From an uncultured Actinomycetes bacterium (GTDB lineage Bacteria > Actinomycetota > Actinomycetes > S36-B12): DNA of 5,731 bases. The first letter of the stretch is position 1. The number at the start of each line of letters is the position of its first letter. The translations under genes and the position numbers were made by a program. The notes under the pieces were generated by a model. That model did not search any database. It saw nothing but the letters and a program-made list of their open reading frames with translations, and had not been told where the DNA came from. This document shows positions 5,134-5,731 of this stretch, piece after piece. The stretch lies in NCBI GenBank assembly GCA_903848435.1, contig CAINGG010000099.1, positions 1-5,731 on the forward strand, written 5' to 3'.

Positions 5134-5731
5134 TCAGGACGACGCCGGAGTGCGCCTGCGCACTCGACCGAGGGCGATGCCGATGACCTCGCCGACCTCC
5201 GCGATGCGCATGGCCCAGGCCGCGACCAGGTAGATCGCCAGCCCCACGATCGACAGCGCGGCCACCAGCAGGAGTGCCGGCAGGACGTCGAGGGAGCCCT
5301 GGGTGACGTAGGTCGTGAGCAGCGCCTGCACGCCGATCATCACGCACAGGGCAATGAACCCGGCGAGGAGCATGCGGACGAGCGAGCGGATCGTCGTCCA
5401 GGATTCCAGGCCGCCGAGCCGTCGGGCGAGCAGTATCCAGGAGAGCACGAACGTCGCCCAGAAGCCGCACACATAGCCGAAGGCGAGCGCGGCGATCTGT
5501 GCGCCACCGGTGACCGCGTAGAAGACCGGGATGGCCACTCCGAGGGCGACGACGTTCATCACCACGCTCACGATGAAGGGCGTGCGGGTGTCCTCGATGG
5601 CGTAGAAGCCGCGGAAGAGGACGTAGAAGAGAGTGAAGGGCAGGAGTCCGAGCATGAAGATGCTCGTGATCGCACCGGTCAACTCGGCCTGCTGGGGCGT
5701 GGCCGCGCCGTAGCCGAAGAGCAGGCGCGCG
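5134..5731 (-). CDS. murJ: Lipid II flippase MurJ (MviN), C-terminal part (cut by right window edge)
   Basis: MurJ flips the lipid-linked peptidoglycan precursor lipid II across the cytoplasmic membrane. The visible part covers 198 residues, from ARLLFGYGAATPQQAE to RRRTPASS. It includes the MurJ hallmark FYVLFRGFYAIEDTRTP (about residues 35-51 of the fragment) and about five hydrophobic helices: TGAITSIFMLGLLPF, IVSVVMNVVALGVAIPVFYAV, IAALAFGYVCGFWATFVLSWILLA, MLLAGFIALCVMIGVQALL and LPALLLVAALSIVGLAIYLVAAWAM. These match the last helices of a 14-helix flippase. The frame is open through the right edge, so the TTG at 5682 is internal and not a start. The protein ends after a short basic tail and does not continue into the kinase-like domain, unlike mycobacterial MviN. 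Confidence 0.95.
   Translation of the reverse strand, partial: ARLLFGYGAATPQQAELTGAITSIFMLGLLPFTLFYVLFRGFYAIEDTRTPFIVSVVMNVVALGVAIPVFYAVTGGAQIAALAFGYVCGFWATFVLSWILLARRLGGLESWTTIRSLVRMLLAGFIALCVMIGVQALLTTYVTQGSLDVLPALLLVAALSIVGLAIYLVAAWAMRIAEVGEVIGIALGRVRRRTPASS

Noticed and set aside
5134..5682. A short membrane protein starting at TTG 5682
   Set aside because: The frame stays open to the right edge and the upstream residues continue MurJ sequence, so this is the tail of murJ.

Overview
The window comes from a high-GC actinobacterium (Actinomycetota). Codon third positions are almost all G or C, and the gene order is the conserved actinobacterial block murJ - MviN-type pseudokinase - sigM - anti-sigma factor - trxB, known for example from Mycobacterium tuberculosis. 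In many actinobacteria this block lies close to oriC. All six genes are on the minus strand, so transcription runs from right to left.

In order of transcription: (1) the C-terminal third of the lipid II flippase MurJ enters from the right edge and ends at 5134. (2) A separate 530-residue membrane pseudokinase with an extracytoplasmic discoidin-like domain (3473-5065) lies 68 bp downstream. In mycobacteria this module is fused to MurJ; here it is its own gene. (3) An ECF sigma factor of the SigM type (2811-3449) follows. (4) Its membrane anti-sigma factor (1975-2814) overlaps the sigma gene by ATGA. (5) A secreted seven-bladed propeller plus fibronectin-III-like protein of unknown function (542-1915) comes next. 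(6) The start of thioredoxin reductase trxB (1-416) is cut by the left edge one residue before the second redox cysteine.

The set joins peptidoglycan precursor export, an envelope-linked pseudokinase, a signal-responsive sigma/anti-sigma pair and thiol redox control, a grouping typical of cell-envelope and redox homeostasis. The propeller gene is the unusual member, because in the familiar order trxB directly follows the anti-sigma gene.

The most striking non-coding signal is a split in start signals. The pseudokinase, sigM and propeller genes have no Shine-Dalgarno sequence, but each has a TAGGCT or TAGCCT box 6-7 nt before the start codon, which is the geometry of leaderless transcripts. 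The anti-sigma and trxB genes have clear Shine-Dalgarno sequences and no such box. I saw no RNA genes, mobile elements, CRISPR arrays or convincing intrinsic terminators. The window is mostly a conserved core locus; no clearly new system is visible beyond the propeller insertion and the start-site pattern.
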